Below are positions 8,059 through 15,086 of a DNA stretch of 64,000 nt, one piece after another. The stretch spans positions 1-64,000 of the forward strand of contig NZ_JAUG01000010.1 in NCBI RefSeq assembly GCF_000708285.2. The letters are read 5' to 3'. How positions within the stretch are numbered: position 1 is the stretch's first letter; the number at the start of each line of letters is the position of its first letter. The notes beneath the pieces were generated by a model. The model searched no databases and was not told the origin of the DNA. It saw nothing but the letters and a program-made list of their open reading frames with translations. This DNA comes from Pedobacter borealis DSM 19626. Lineage in GTDB: Bacteria; Bacteroidota; Bacteroidia; Sphingobacteriales; Sphingobacteriaceae. The translations under genes were made by a program, and so were the position numbers.

Positions 8059-8298
8059 ATGCCAGAGATAATCGTAGGCACTATTGTACTCGGACTACTA
8101 TTGTCGCCACAGTTACTTGCAGGTTTTTTGGCAAAGCGAACAGGCCGGAATTTTTGGTTCTGGTTTTTTATTTCCTTTTTAATCCCCATTATTTCATTAA
8201 TTGTTTTGATCTTTTTAGAAGATAAAAACCCCGCTGCATCAGGCTATAAGTTGGCTGATCATGTAGATAGAGACCATGAGCTAACTCACGAAGTTTAA
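8059..8298 (+). CDS. Small membrane protein, unknown
   Basis: A 79-residue protein with two hydrophobic helices (about residues 3-22 and 30-52) separated by FLAKRTGRNFWFWF, and an acidic, histidine-containing tail. The FWFWFFISFLIPIISLIVL segment is common in small Bacteroidota membrane proteins. It sits 39 bases after the secreted protein gene and may share its transcript. Function not recognised. Confidence 0.6.
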   Translation: MPEIIVGTIVLGLLLSPQLLAGFLAKRTGRNFWFWFFISFLIPIISLIVLIFLEDKNPAASGYKLADHVDRDHELTHEV

Positions 8299-8353
8299 AA
8301 GCCTCTTTTATTGATTTAGTACTTATTAAGTATTATCAAAATACAGCAGTACA

Positions 8354-8505
8354 GTCGTCATTGCGAGGTACGAAGATAACCGAACGATTGAGCTCATGAA
8401 TACCTTTAAAAAGAACTGCAAAAATGAATAATCTTAATGCACGTGCTACTAACGATCGTTGTAAGATTGCTTCGTCGGCTGAAAAAGCCTTCTCGCAATG
8501 ACGAC
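8354..8505 (-). repeat. GTCATTGCGAG dispersed repeat, long form
   Basis: It is bounded by perfect 14-bp inverted ends, GTCGTCATTGCGAG (8354-8367) and its complement (8492-8505). Read on the minus strand it matches the 96-bp copy at 39322-39417 almost base for base, except for about 54 extra bases near its distal end. It sits between a plus-strand gene end and the 3' end of oxyR. Confidence 0.75.
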
Positions 8506-8565
8506 CATATTAAAAGCTTTCGAAGTTTTTCCATCGCTTCACCCTTTTAAACTTCGCAAGAAGAA

Positions 8566-9498
8566 CTATATCCCAACAATATCTTTTTTCTTCTTTTGCT
8601 TCATGGCTTTTGGGATAATTTCTAAAATCTCATCTTTTAAAGCATTAAGCATCCGTTTTTTAATAAAGTTTTTATGGGTTACCAGGCTGATCTCACGCAC
8701 AGGCTCAGGCGATTTAAAATGACGGATTTTGCTAGTCTGTTTTGCATTTAATTCTGCTATGGCCAGCTCAGGCAATAATGTTGCGCCACCGTTTAAATCG
8801 ACCATTCTAACCAGCGTTTCTACACTGCCTGTATTGTATTCCAGTCCCTGTAATCTGTTGTTTTTTGTAGAGCGGCAAATGTTCAATACCTGATTGCGCA
8901 TACAATGACCTTCGTTCAAAAGCCAGATGTTTTCATCATTCAGGTCTTCCGTATCAACGGCTTTCTTTTTATAAAGCTTGCTGTTTTTGCTGATATAGCT
9001 TACAAAGTTTTCGTAATATAATGGAATTTCGGTAATGTTCGGATCGGTAAGTGGTGTGGCTAAAATACCACAATCCAGTACACCTGTTTTGAGGTGGTGA
9101 ATAATATCTTCGGTGGTATATTCCCAGATTAAAAGTTTTAATTCAGGATATTTATCCAGCATGGCAGAAATTACTTCGGGGAGCAGGTATGGCGCAACAG
9201 TTGGAATTACGCCTATTCTTAGTTCGCCTAAAACATCCTGCTGCTGACTGCTGATCAGTTCTTTTATTTTTCCGCTTTCCTGTAAAATAACCCTGGCCTG
9301 GGCAATAATCTGGGCGCCAATTTCGGTCGGACTTACCGGTTGTTTGCTCCTGTCGAAAATTTTAACGCTGATCAGTTCTTCCAGTTTTTGCACCTGCATA
9401 CTTAAGGTAGGTTGCGTTACAAAACATTTATCTGCAGCGGTAACAAAACTTCTGTAAGTATCTACGGCAACGATATATTCTAGCTGAACTAAAGTCAT
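8566..9498 (-). CDS. oxyR: Peroxide-sensing LysR-type regulator OxyR
   Basis: A 310-residue LysR-family activator. The winged helix-turn-helix covers about residues 1-65 (AADKCFVTQPTLSMQVQKLE) and the effector domain starts near 90 (LGELRIGVIPTVAPYLLP). The redox pair is present at C199 and C208 in NEGHCMRNQVLNIC, the same spacing and numbering as the E. coli disulfide switch. It should sense hydrogen peroxide and activate catalase and peroxidase genes. It is transcribed alone, tail to tail with the repeat at 8354. The basic KKKK tail is not part of the family core. Confidence 0.93.
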   Translation of the reverse strand: MTLVQLEYIVAVDTYRSFVTAADKCFVTQPTLSMQVQKLEELISVKIFDRSKQPVSPTEIGAQIIAQARVILQESGKIKELISSQQQDVLGELRIGVIPTVAPYLLPEVISAMLDKYPELKLLIWEYTTEDIIHHLKTGVLDCGILATPLTDPNITEIPLYYENFVSYISKNSKLYKKKAVDTEDLNDENIWLLNEGHCMRNQVLNICRSTKNNRLQGLEYNTGSVETLVRMVDLNGGATLLPELAIAELNAKQTSKIRHFKSPEPVREISLVTHKNFIKKRMLNALKDEILEIIPKAMKQKKKKDIVGI

Positions 9499-9558
9499 AT
9501 AGTTAAAATTTATTTATAAAAACAAATATATAAATTTTAACTATACAAAATAATCGAA

Positions 9559-9593
9559 TGAGAGAATTGACTGGCAATTAAAGCATTCTCTCA
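9559..9593 (-). terminator. Hairpin after the GDP-fucose synthase gene
   Basis: TGAGAGAAT (9559-9567) pairs perfectly with ATTCTCTCA (9585-9593), four bases past the stop of the minus-strand gene. Only a weak T-rich stretch follows. Confidence 0.55.
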
Positions 9594-9597
9594 TTTC

Positions 9598-10545
9598 TTA
9601 ATACCGGCTTTCAAAATCCTGATAAGCCAACGCAATACCTTCGCGAAGTTCTATTTGATGTTTCCAGCCTAAATTATGAAGTTTGCTTACGTCCATCAGC
9701 TTACGCGGTGTTCCATCTGGTTTACTCGCGTCAAATACCAATTTGCCTTCAAAACCCAAAACATCTTTGATCAATAAAGCCAGGTCTTTAATGGTTAGAT
9801 CGTGTCCGGTACCAATATTGATCAGATGCGGTTCGTTATAGTTTTGCATCAGGAAATAACAGGCGTCTGCCAGATCATCGGCGAACAAAAATTCGCGCAT
9901 GGGCGATCCTGATCCCCAAACCACAATCTCTTTTTCGTTATTTGCTTTTGCCTCGTGTACCTTACGGATCAAAGCAGGTAAAACATGCGAATTTTGAGGG
10001 TGATAATTATCATTAAAGCCATATAAATTTGTTGGCATCACCGAGATAAAATTACAGCCATACTGATCGCGGTAGGCATCGCACATTTTGATCCCTGCAA
10101 TTTTTGCAATCGCATAAGGTTCATTGGTATGCTCTAATGTTCCGGTTAAAAGGTAATCTTCTTTTAAAGGCTGTGGGGCCATTTTTGGGTAAATACAGCT
10201 CGATCCCAAAAACATGAGTTTCTTAACGCCATTTACATAAGCATTGTGGATCACATTATTTTGTATGGCTAAATTCTCGTAGAGGAAATCGGCCCTGTAT
10301 GTATTGTTGGCTACAATGCCACCTACCTTTGCTGCGGCAAGAAATACATAATCTGGTTTTTCTGCTGCAAAGAAATCGGTAACCGCCTGTTGGTTGCGTA
10401 AATCTAGCTCGCTCGAAGTTTTGGTTATAATATTCTCGTAACCCTCATTTTGCAGTTTGCGGTAAATGGCCGAACCCACCATACCACGATGACCCGCAAC
10501 ATATATTTTAGCGTTTTTTTCCACGGTATTTTTTATAGGGTACAA
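9598..10545 (-). CDS. fcl: GDP-L-fucose synthase
   Basis: A 315-residue short-chain dehydrogenase-like epimerase/reductase that makes GDP-L-fucose from GDP-4-keto-6-deoxymannose using NADPH. Visible features are the nucleotide loop GHRGMVGSA (18-26), the SSCIYP serine region (115-120), catalytic Y144 and K148 in EPYAIAK, and [16 protein letters not shown], which is diagnostic of the family. No GDP-mannose dehydratase gene lies nearby, so it is an isolated sugar-nucleotide gene here; its product would feed surface glycans. Confidence 0.92.
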   Translation of the reverse strand: MYPIKNTVEKNAKIYVAGHRGMVGSAIYRKLQNEGYENIITKTSSELDLRNQQAVTDFFAAEKPDYVFLAAAKVGGIVANNTYRADFLYENLAIQNNVIHNAYVNGVKKLMFLGSSCIYPKMAPQPLKEDYLLTGTLEHTNEPYAIAKIAGIKMCDAYRDQYGCNFISVMPTNLYGFNDNYHPQNSHVLPALIRKVHEAKANNEKEIVVWGSGSPMREFLFADDLADACYFLMQNYNEPHLINIGTGHDLTIKDLALLIKDVLGFEGKLVFDASKPDGTPRKLMDVSKLHNLGWKHQIELREGIALAYQDFESRY

Positions 10546-10615
10546 AAATACGATTCCTAAATAAGAATGACATTAATCTTTCTGGCAAAAGAAACTTCGA
10601 TTATTGATTTAATTG

Positions 10616-10623
10616 TATTTTTG
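10616..10623 (+). promoter_or_regulatory. -7 element of trmB
   Basis: TATTTTTG matches TAnnTTTG and ends 14 bases before the TTG start codon of trmB. Confidence 0.5.
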
Positions 10624-10637
10624 CAGAAAAAAAACTT

Positions 10638-11288
10638 TTGGGTAAAGATAAACTTAGGCGTTTTGCAGAAATTGAAACATTTGCAAACGTATATCAATTA
10701 GAACAAGGAAAAACTTTAAAGGGAAACTGGGCTTCAGCACATTTTAAAAATACGAACCCCATTGTGCTCGAACTGGCATGTGGAAAAGGCGAATATTCGG
10801 TAAACTTAGCCAGGTTATTTCCTGAAAAAAACTTTTTAGGTGTTGATTATAAAGGTAACCGCATTTGGAGAGGTGCAAAAACAGCTATTGAAGATGGAAT
10901 TAACAACGTTGCTTTTTTAAGAATCCAGATTGAAAATTTATTGGATTATTTTAACGAAGGAGAAATTGACGAGATCTGGATCACTTTCCCCGATCCGCAA
11001 CCACAAGATAGCCGTGAGAAAAAACGTTTGACTTTCCCCGCATTCCTGAACCGTTATAAACTTGTTTTAAAACCAGGTGGCAATGTTAATTTGAAAACGG
11101 ATAACGACCATTTGTATACTTATACTTGCGAAAAGGTGGCAGAATTAGGATTACCTGTACATAAAAACACCGACCATCTGTATACTTCTGATCTGGTTGA
11201 TGAAGTATTGTCGATCAAAACCTATTACGAAAAAAAATACTTGTTACACGATAAAAATATTAATTATATTCAGTTTTCTTTTGAATAA
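10638..11288 (+). CDS. trmB: tRNA (guanine-N7)-methyltransferase
   Basis: A 216-residue SAM-dependent methyltransferase that forms m7G46 in the tRNA variable loop. The SAM loop is ELACGKGEYSV (45-55) and the TrmB signature ITFPDPQPQDSREKKRL occupies about 115-131. The start codon is TTG. The MGKDKLRRFAEIETF N-terminus is conserved in the family and there is no in-frame ATG that would keep it, so TTG is the real start. The stop codon overlaps the next ATG by one base (TAATG), implying translational coupling with the alkyltransferase-like gene. Confidence 0.92.
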   Translation: MGKDKLRRFAEIETFANVYQLEQGKTLKGNWASAHFKNTNPIVLELACGKGEYSVNLARLFPEKNFLGVDYKGNRIWRGAKTAIEDGINNVAFLRIQIENLLDYFNEGEIDEIWITFPDPQPQDSREKKRLTFPAFLNRYKLVLKPGGNVNLKTDNDHLYTYTCEKVAELGLPVHKNTDHLYTSDLVDEVLSIKTYYEKKYLLHDKNINYIQFSFE

Positions 11289-11620
11289 TGGACACCAACT
11301 TTTACGAACAGGTTTATGAGATTGCCCGGTTAATTCCGAAAGGAAGGGTTACGTCTTATGGGGCTATCGCGAAAAGTTTAGGTGCAGCAAAATCATCAAG
11401 AATGGTGGGGCATGCCATGCTTTATGCCGGAACAGCCCACCCTGGTGTACCTGCCCATAGGGTGGTAAATAGTAGTGGTTTGCTTACCGGAAAGTTTCAT
11501 TTCAAACCGCCCGAACTGATGGAGGAGCTGTTGAGGAACGAAGGCGTCGAAGTAAAGAACGATAAGGTGGTGAACTTTAAAAAAGTATTCTGGAATCCGC
11601 TCGAAGAAATTATAGTATAA
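11288..11620 (+). CDS. Alkyltransferase-like (ATL) DNA-binding protein
   Basis: A 110-residue protein corresponding to the C-terminal DNA-binding domain of O6-alkylguanine-DNA alkyltransferases. The helix-turn-helix segment GRVTSYGAIAKSLG and the RMVGHAM arginine finger (R38) are intact. The acceptor motif PCHR is PAHR (55-58), so the methyl-accepting cysteine is alanine and the protein cannot repair by transfer. Such ATL proteins bind O6-alkylguanine and hand the lesion to nucleotide excision repair. It overlaps trmB by one base, and its 3' end overlaps the convergent membrane protein gene by 11 bases. Confidence 0.88.
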   Translation: MDTNFYEQVYEIARLIPKGRVTSYGAIAKSLGAAKSSRMVGHAMLYAGTAHPGVPAHRVVNSSGLLTGKFHFKPPELMEELLRNEGVEVKNDKVVNFKKVFWNPLEEIIV

Positions 11621-11975
11621 CGGGTAAACTTCGTTTATAATCGGTAAGGGTAAAAATAATCAGAATCAATAAACCTAAACAGGCGTAGAAAATTTCGTCG
11701 GTTAAATTCCCCTTAAAAAGCGTAAATGCTAAAATAACAAGAACAATACTGACGAAAAACTCGATAAGACCGTGAAGTTTAAGGTTAATGATCTTAAAAA
11801 TACCCCCGCTGAAATTAGTGGTTATCGTTAATAAAAAATGAATGATGCCCAATGTGTAAGCCAGTGTTGAAGCGGTTTTAGAAAGACCAAAAATATCGGG
11901 CGAAGCCAATAAAAGCATTACCAATAGGTAATCTAAAACGGCATGAAATTTTGGAGATATCATTTTCATAATCAA
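11610..11975 (-). CDS. Small four-helix membrane protein (SPW-like)
   Basis: A 121-residue protein with four predicted membrane helices. The opening SPKFHAVLDYLLVMLLLASP resembles the SPW-repeat/DUF class of small bacterial membrane proteins, with a second related half near LKLHGLIEFFVSIVLVI. M5 (ISPKFH follows) is an equally possible start. It converges on the ATL gene and overlaps its last 11 bases. Function unknown. Confidence 0.65.
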   Translation of the reverse strand: MIMKMISPKFHAVLDYLLVMLLLASPDIFGLSKTASTLAYTLGIIHFLLTITTNFSGGIFKIINLKLHGLIEFFVSIVLVILAFTLFKGNLTDEIFYACLGLLILIIFTLTDYKRSLPVIL

Positions 11976-12020
11976 ATGTTTATATCCCTAACAAATAACA
12001 GTTAAAAAAGATTTTAAAAT

Positions 12021-12374
12021 ATGGGAAAGCTTGTAGAAGAATTTAATGGCTATCGTGAAAAAATGAACGATAGAATTATGGAGACAGCGAATACAAATAT
12101 TAAACGATTTTTTGCGCTCGATACAACCTCCTATGCTGATGGAGCCTTAGATGTTAAAACGAAAGAGATGTTAGGGCTGGTCGCCTCGATGGTTTTGCGT
12201 TGTGATGATTGCATTAAATACCATTTGGGCAAATGTTTCGATGCAGGAGTAAATCATGATGAGATGAACGAAATTTTCATGATCGCCAATCTTGTAGGCG
12301 GTAGTATTGTAATTCCGCATTACAGGAGAGCGGTGGAGTATTGGGATGAGTTGAGTTTGGAGGCGGGAGTTTAG
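12021..12374 (+). CDS. Carboxymuconolactone decarboxylase / AhpD-like protein
   Basis: A 117-residue all-helical protein of the CMD/AhpD superfamily. The redox motif C61-D-D-C64 with H68 (CDDCIKYHLG) is the AhpD-type thiol active site, suggesting a peroxidase-linked or disulfide-reducing role. The body (TKEMLGLVASMVLRCDDCIKYH, then HDEMNEIFMIANLVGG) follows the family closely. The last few codons and the TAG stop lie inside a 7-nt repeat array, so the C-terminal LEAGV is repeat-derived. Substrate unknown. Confidence 0.8.
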   Translation: MGKLVEEFNGYREKMNDRIMETANTNIKRFFALDTTSYADGALDVKTKEMLGLVASMVLRCDDCIKYHLGKCFDAGVNHDEMNEIFMIANLVGGSIVIPHYRRAVEYWDELSLEAGV

Positions 12375-12384
12375 AGTTGGGAGT
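12357..12384 (+). repeat. 7-nt periodic array across the stop codon of the AhpD-like gene
   Basis: TTGGAGG, CGGGAGT, TTAGAGT, TGGGAGT: four heptads in phase with consensus NNGGAGT. The TAG stop (12372-12374) is inside the third unit. More decayed units seem to continue to about 12430. Confidence 0.6.
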
Positions 12385-12477
12385 TTCCTTGCATGTCCCA
12401 GATTGGAACTGTGAGTTTTTAGAGTGGGAATTCTTAAAATCACTAAATAATGCAATTGAATGTTCTTATATTTAATC

Positions 12478-12852
12478 ATGGGAACAATTAAGGATTTATT
12501 GGCTTATCAGAAAGGATTTAAACTTTCAATGGAAATATTCCATATCTCTAAAAGGTTTCCATCAGAAGAAAAATATAGTTTAACAGATCAGGTCAGAAGA
12601 TGCTCAAGAAGTGTTTGCGCGAACCTAGCAGAGGCTTATAGAAAAAGGAAATATCCTAACCATTTTGTTAGTAAGCTTTCTGATGCTGATACTGAAAACG
12701 GTGAAACTCAAACTTGGCTAGAATTCGCTCTGGCCTGTAGTTACATTTCTGAGGATGAATTTAATATGTTAAATGGTCAAGCAGAGGAAGTTGCAAAGTT
12801 ATTGGTATACATGATGAATAACCCAGAAAAGTTCTTAATCAAATTGTCTTAA
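12478..12852 (+). CDS. Four-helix bundle protein (23S rRNA intervening sequence protein family)
   Basis: A 124-residue protein of the IVP/S23 family, which folds as a four-helix bundle and forms pentamers. Typical segments are LLAYQKGFKLSMEIFHISK, FPSEEKYSLTDQVRRCSRSV and ANLAEAYRKR. The founders are encoded inside 23S rRNA insertions, but no rRNA is nearby and this copy is free-standing between two repeat-rich spacers. The start at 12478 (MGTIKDLLAYQ) is chosen over an upstream codon at 12460. TATATTTA three bases before this ATG resembles a -7 element. Function unknown. Confidence 0.8.
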   Translation: MGTIKDLLAYQKGFKLSMEIFHISKRFPSEEKYSLTDQVRRCSRSVCANLAEAYRKRKYPNHFVSKLSDADTENGETQTWLEFALACSYISEDEFNMLNGQAEEVAKLLVYMMNNPEKFLIKLS

Positions 12853-12892
12853 CGTGTTGCTTTGAATGACTCCAAGCGCCAAGCTTAGCCCT

Positions 12893-13483
12893 ATGCCAAC
12901 TCAAAACTCCCATCCCCAAACTCCCAACTCGATAATCCGCTGCAGCTGGGCAGGCTCCGATCCACTTTATATCAAATACCACGATGAAGAATGGGGAAAG
13001 CCTGTTTATGATGATAAAATTTTATTCGAATTCCTGATTCTCGAAGGTGCGCAGGCTGGCTTAAGCTGGATTACTATTCTCAGAAGGCGCGAAAACTATC
13101 GTAAGGCCTTCGCCGATTTTGAGGTTAACAAAGTAGCTGCTTTTACCGAAAAAGATGTAGAGCGGCTGATGAACGATGAAGGTATTATCCGCAATCGTTT
13201 AAAAGTTAACGGAGCCATTACCAACGCTAAACTGTTTATCGAAATCCAGAAAGAATTTGGCAGTTTTTCTAAATACATGTGGGCTTTTGTTCCAGGTGGC
13301 AAACCGATCCAAAATCACATCGAAAAAATGAGCGATGTTCCTCCACGAACTGAACTTTCCGATCAGATTAGTAAAGACATGAAAAAACGTGGCTTCAAAT
13401 TTTTCGGCACCACCATCTGTTATGCACATATGCAGGCAACCGGAATGGTTAACGATCATTTATTAAACTGCTGCGCAAGATAA
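12893..13483 (+). CDS. tag: DNA-3-methyladenine glycosylase I
   Basis: A base-excision repair enzyme that removes 3-methyladenine. The zinc-snap residues are in place: cysteine in RCSWAGSDPLY, histidine in KYHDEEWG, and histidine and cysteine in VNDHLLNCC. EFLILEGAQAGLSWITIL and the GFKFFGTTICYAHMQA segment are family hallmarks. E. coli Tag begins essentially at the RCGW segment; here about 13 residues precede it and are encoded by a 7-nt repeat array. I use the ATG at 12893; an ATG at 12866 would add nine more repeat-coded residues. Confidence 0.9.
   Translation: MPTQNSHPQTPNSIIRCSWAGSDPLYIKYHDEEWGKPVYDDKILFEFLILEGAQAGLSWITILRRRENYRKAFADFEVNKVAAFTEKDVERLMNDEGIIRNRLKVNGAITNAKLFIEIQKEFGSFSKYMWAFVPGGKPIQNHIEKMSDVPPRTELSDQISKDMKKRGFKFFGTTICYAHMQATGMVNDHLLNCCAR
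12898..12932. repeat. 7-nt periodic array coding the N-terminus of Tag
   Basis: AACTCAA, AACTCCC, ATCCCCA, AACTCCC, AACTCGA: five heptads in exact phase. Related but out-of-phase units (GACTCCA, AGCGCCA) extend left to about 12868. Confidence 0.7.
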
Positions 13484-13553
13484 GACCTACGAATCTAATT
13501 AGAAACTTTAGGCGTAACGATCTTACAATCTTATAATCGCTTAATAATCCTAT

Positions 13554-14234
13554 TTACTTTTTAGTCGCGTTATACTCCTTAACCCATTCTATTACATCTC
13601 TGCTATTAAAATCTGTTCCAGCTTCAACTTTAGCTTTTAAAGCAGGTTGGTCGCCCATTTTTTGCAATAAAATATTTTTAACTTCAGTTTTTTTAGTGTC
13701 TTCGGTTATCGCTTTCATCGGTACTTCCTGTAAAGGACCAGCGCCAGGTTTTTCAATAAAGTAGCGAACAACAGGCGCACCTGCAGGTCTTTCTGGTGCA
13801 GTATTACGACCACCGCCGATGCTAATGCCTCCGCCCATACCCATGCCGCCATACCCGCCGGTTCCCGTTCCAATACCAATTGATGGCCTGAATTTTACCT
13901 TTTTCTCTTTCACCTCAGGAACCAAGGTGCCTCCTCCAAAAGAATAAAGATTAACCGTTCCCATTTCGATTACCTTAACAAAACGGTATTCAAAATTGCG
14001 GCCATTTGCAAAACCTTTGCTCACAAAGCTATCACCGTTCCAAAAGAAGTTTTTAATGTCCTTTGCAGGCAAAATCACATCAGCCTCATCATTGGCACTG
14101 ATAAAAACAGAAAAATAATCAGTACCCTTTATTGTTCCGCGGATGACCTCATCATTGTTTTTAACAATAAAATCCTGGGCATTACCGGTAATAATTATTG
14201 AAAAAAATAAAATAAAAAAGCTAAAAATCTTCAT
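13554..14234 (-). CDS. Secreted protein with glycine-rich middle, unknown
   Basis: A 226-residue protein with a signal peptide (MKIFSFFILFFSIIITGNAQ). The N-terminal half (DFIVKNNDEVIRGTIKGTDY, VILPAKDIKNFFWNGDSF) resembles beta-rich envelope proteins that begin with a prosthetic-like DFIV segment. A Gly/Met-rich stretch (about 118-142) links to a charged C-terminal part. Probably periplasmic or surface-associated. No family recognised with confidence. Confidence 0.65.
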   Translation of the reverse strand: MKIFSFFILFFSIIITGNAQDFIVKNNDEVIRGTIKGTDYFSVFISANDEADVILPAKDIKNFFWNGDSFVSKGFANGRNFEYRFVKVIEMGTVNLYSFGGGTLVPEVKEKKVKFRPSIGIGTGTGGYGGMGMGGGISIGGGRNTAPERPAGAPVVRYFIEKPGAGPLQEVPMKAITEDTKKTEVKNILLQKMGDQPALKAKVEAGTDFNSRDVIEWVKEYNATKK

Positions 14235-14292
14235 ATGTTAGTAATCTCGGGATATAACGCAAGTTATTCAAAAATAATATTCAATTATACGA

Positions 14293-14991
14293 ATGATACA
14301 AACGCTCTCTGCATTTTGGCAATTCTTAAAAAAGCCAAAACCTTTAAAACTCAGTAAAGATAATAAATCTCTTTGGAGAGATATGTTATGGCTGCTCATA
14401 CTTGACCTTTTATTTGCAGGTTTAGTAATAAGCACCTACTGTATTCTAGTGCATTTTAACATTATTAAAGAATATGTTCAGGAAATCGATATCCTTAAAA
14501 AGTATGGGTTAATTGTGACCTTACTTTTGGTCTGTATTTTTGCTCCAGTACTAGAAGAGTTTTTATTTAGATGGCACCTGAGAAAGAAGTATCTGCCAAT
14601 ATACTTTGTGTGTTTTACCTTGGGCCTCATATCAAATTACTTCATAAAGAGCAGTTTTCTTACCTGGCCTGTTTATATCTTTTTTCTTTTTGTGGCATTA
14701 ATTATTTCAGGATATTTTAAAAGGATAGACATACGCAAGAGGCTGGTTTTTCAGCAAAGATCATTTGGCTATCTCTTTTATTATTCTGCTATCATATTTG
14801 GTTTAACACACTTAGGCAATATTAAAGGTTTAACCCTAAGTGATCCTGCTTTCATTCTATTCGTCATTTCCCAAACATTTACAGGTATATCACTTGGTTT
14901 TATACGCATCAAATATGGCTTGGGCTATTCAATATTATTACATGGCTTCTTTAATTTTATCCTGGTATTATTAACGGTCTTTTTCTGTTAA
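14293..14991 (+). CDS. CPBP family intramembrane metalloprotease
   Basis: A 232-residue multi-pass membrane protein of the CAAX-protease/bacteriocin-processing (Abi) family. Motif 1 is E88-E89-xxx-R93 in APVLEEFLFRWHLR, motif 2 is H173 in FGLTHLGN, and motif 3 is H217 with N221 in LLHGFFNF. These are the zinc-binding and catalytic positions. About six membrane helices are predicted. It is transcribed on the plus strand shortly before polA. The substrate cannot be told from sequence. Confidence 0.82.
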   Translation: MIQTLSAFWQFLKKPKPLKLSKDNKSLWRDMLWLLILDLLFAGLVISTYCILVHFNIIKEYVQEIDILKKYGLIVTLLLVCIFAPVLEEFLFRWHLRKKYLPIYFVCFTLGLISNYFIKSSFLTWPVYIFFLFVALIISGYFKRIDIRKRLVFQQRSFGYLFYYSAIIFGLTHLGNIKGLTLSDPAFILFVISQTFTGISLGFIRIKYGLGYSILLHGFFNFILVLLTVFFC

Positions 14992-15018
14992 ATTGAAACT
15001 ATATCTTTTCTAAACCTT

Positions 15019-15026
15019 TAACTTTG
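15019..15026 (+). promoter_or_regulatory. -7 element of polA
   Basis: TAACTTTG matches TAnnTTTG. The predicted start near 15030 gives a leader of roughly 55 bases that contains the inverted repeat at 15041-15060. Confidence 0.5.
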
Positions 15027-15040
15027 GTTACTTTTATCAC

Positions 15041-15060
15041 CTGATAAATCCATTTATCAG
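15041..15060. promoter_or_regulatory. Inverted repeat in the polA leader
   Basis: CTGATAAA TCCA TTTATCAG has perfect 8-bp arms with a 4-base spacer, 26 bases before the polA ATG. It could be an operator or a leader hairpin. Confidence 0.5.
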
Positions 15061-15086
15061 TGTAATCATTAAATCGGTGTAATCAC

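Noticed and set aside
12478-12852. Part of a 23S rRNA intervening sequence
   Set aside because: The protein family was named for such insertions, but there is no rRNA sequence on either side.
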